Positions 5,002 to 5,072 of a stretch of 5,072 nucleotides of DNA are shown one piece after another. The notes beneath the pieces were generated by a model. It did no database searches and was not told the origin of the DNA. It saw only the letters and a program-made list of their open reading frames with translations. The translations under genes and the position numbers were made by a program. The first letter of the stretch is position 1. Every line of letters begins with the position of its first letter. The stretch is taken from the NCBI GenBank assembly GCA_002724615.1, contig PBPF01000020.1:3520-8591 (forward strand). The letters are read 5' to 3'. The DNA is from Verrucomicrobiales bacterium (lineage in GTDB: Bacteria; Verrucomicrobiota; Verrucomicrobiia; Limisphaerales; UBA1100).

Positions 5002-5072
5002 TACTTTTGGCGCCGTGTCGACAACTCCGCGTTGCCTCGCGCGTGGTTCATCCGGTTTGCTTCCTTGCGCAT

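Overview
The window reads as a stretch of bacterial chromosome carrying core genes, most likely from Verrucomicrobiota or a close PVC-group relative. That placement is inference. It rests on a leucine-rich-repeat protein of the style common in that group, the order prs - rplY(ctc) - pth - rpsF - ssb - rplI, and the mix of genes with and without Shine-Dalgarno sites. All seven complete genes and the one partial gene are on the + strand. Coding density is high and no mobile element, CRISPR array, tRNA or rRNA was seen.

Layout. Positions 1-663 hold the 3' part of a leucine-rich-repeat protein whose start lies outside the window. A 65-base gap with a possible promoter leads to purE (729-1232), class I N5-carboxyaminoimidazole ribonucleotide mutase. 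A 78-base gap containing a hairpin leads to prs (1311-2255), PRPP synthetase. From prs onward the genes are packed like one operon. rplY (2266-2946, bL25/CTC form) follows after 10 bases, and pth (2961-3593, peptidyl-tRNA hydrolase) after 14. rpsF (3590-3886, bS6) overlaps the pth stop by 4 bases through a GTG start. ssb (3899-4342) follows after 12 bases and rplI (4383-4928, bL9) after 40. A clear intrinsic terminator (4955-4981) closes the unit. The last 91 bases hold a second perfect inverted repeat and no convincing gene.

How the genes fit together. purE and prs both serve purine synthesis: Prs makes PRPP, the precursor on which the pathway is built, and PurE acts at the carboxyaminoimidazole step. 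The rest of the cluster supplies translation and replication proteins: two large-subunit proteins (bL25, bL9), one small-subunit protein (bS6), the enzyme that recycles peptidyl-tRNA, and single-stranded DNA-binding protein.

The region is mainly ordinary housekeeping DNA, and I see no strong case for an undescribed system. The points most worth a second look are the absence of rpsR from the rpsF-ssb-rplI block, a strong hairpin in the pth tail just upstream of rpsF, acidic tails on several neighbouring proteins, and single substitutions in normally conserved motifs of Prs and Pth.
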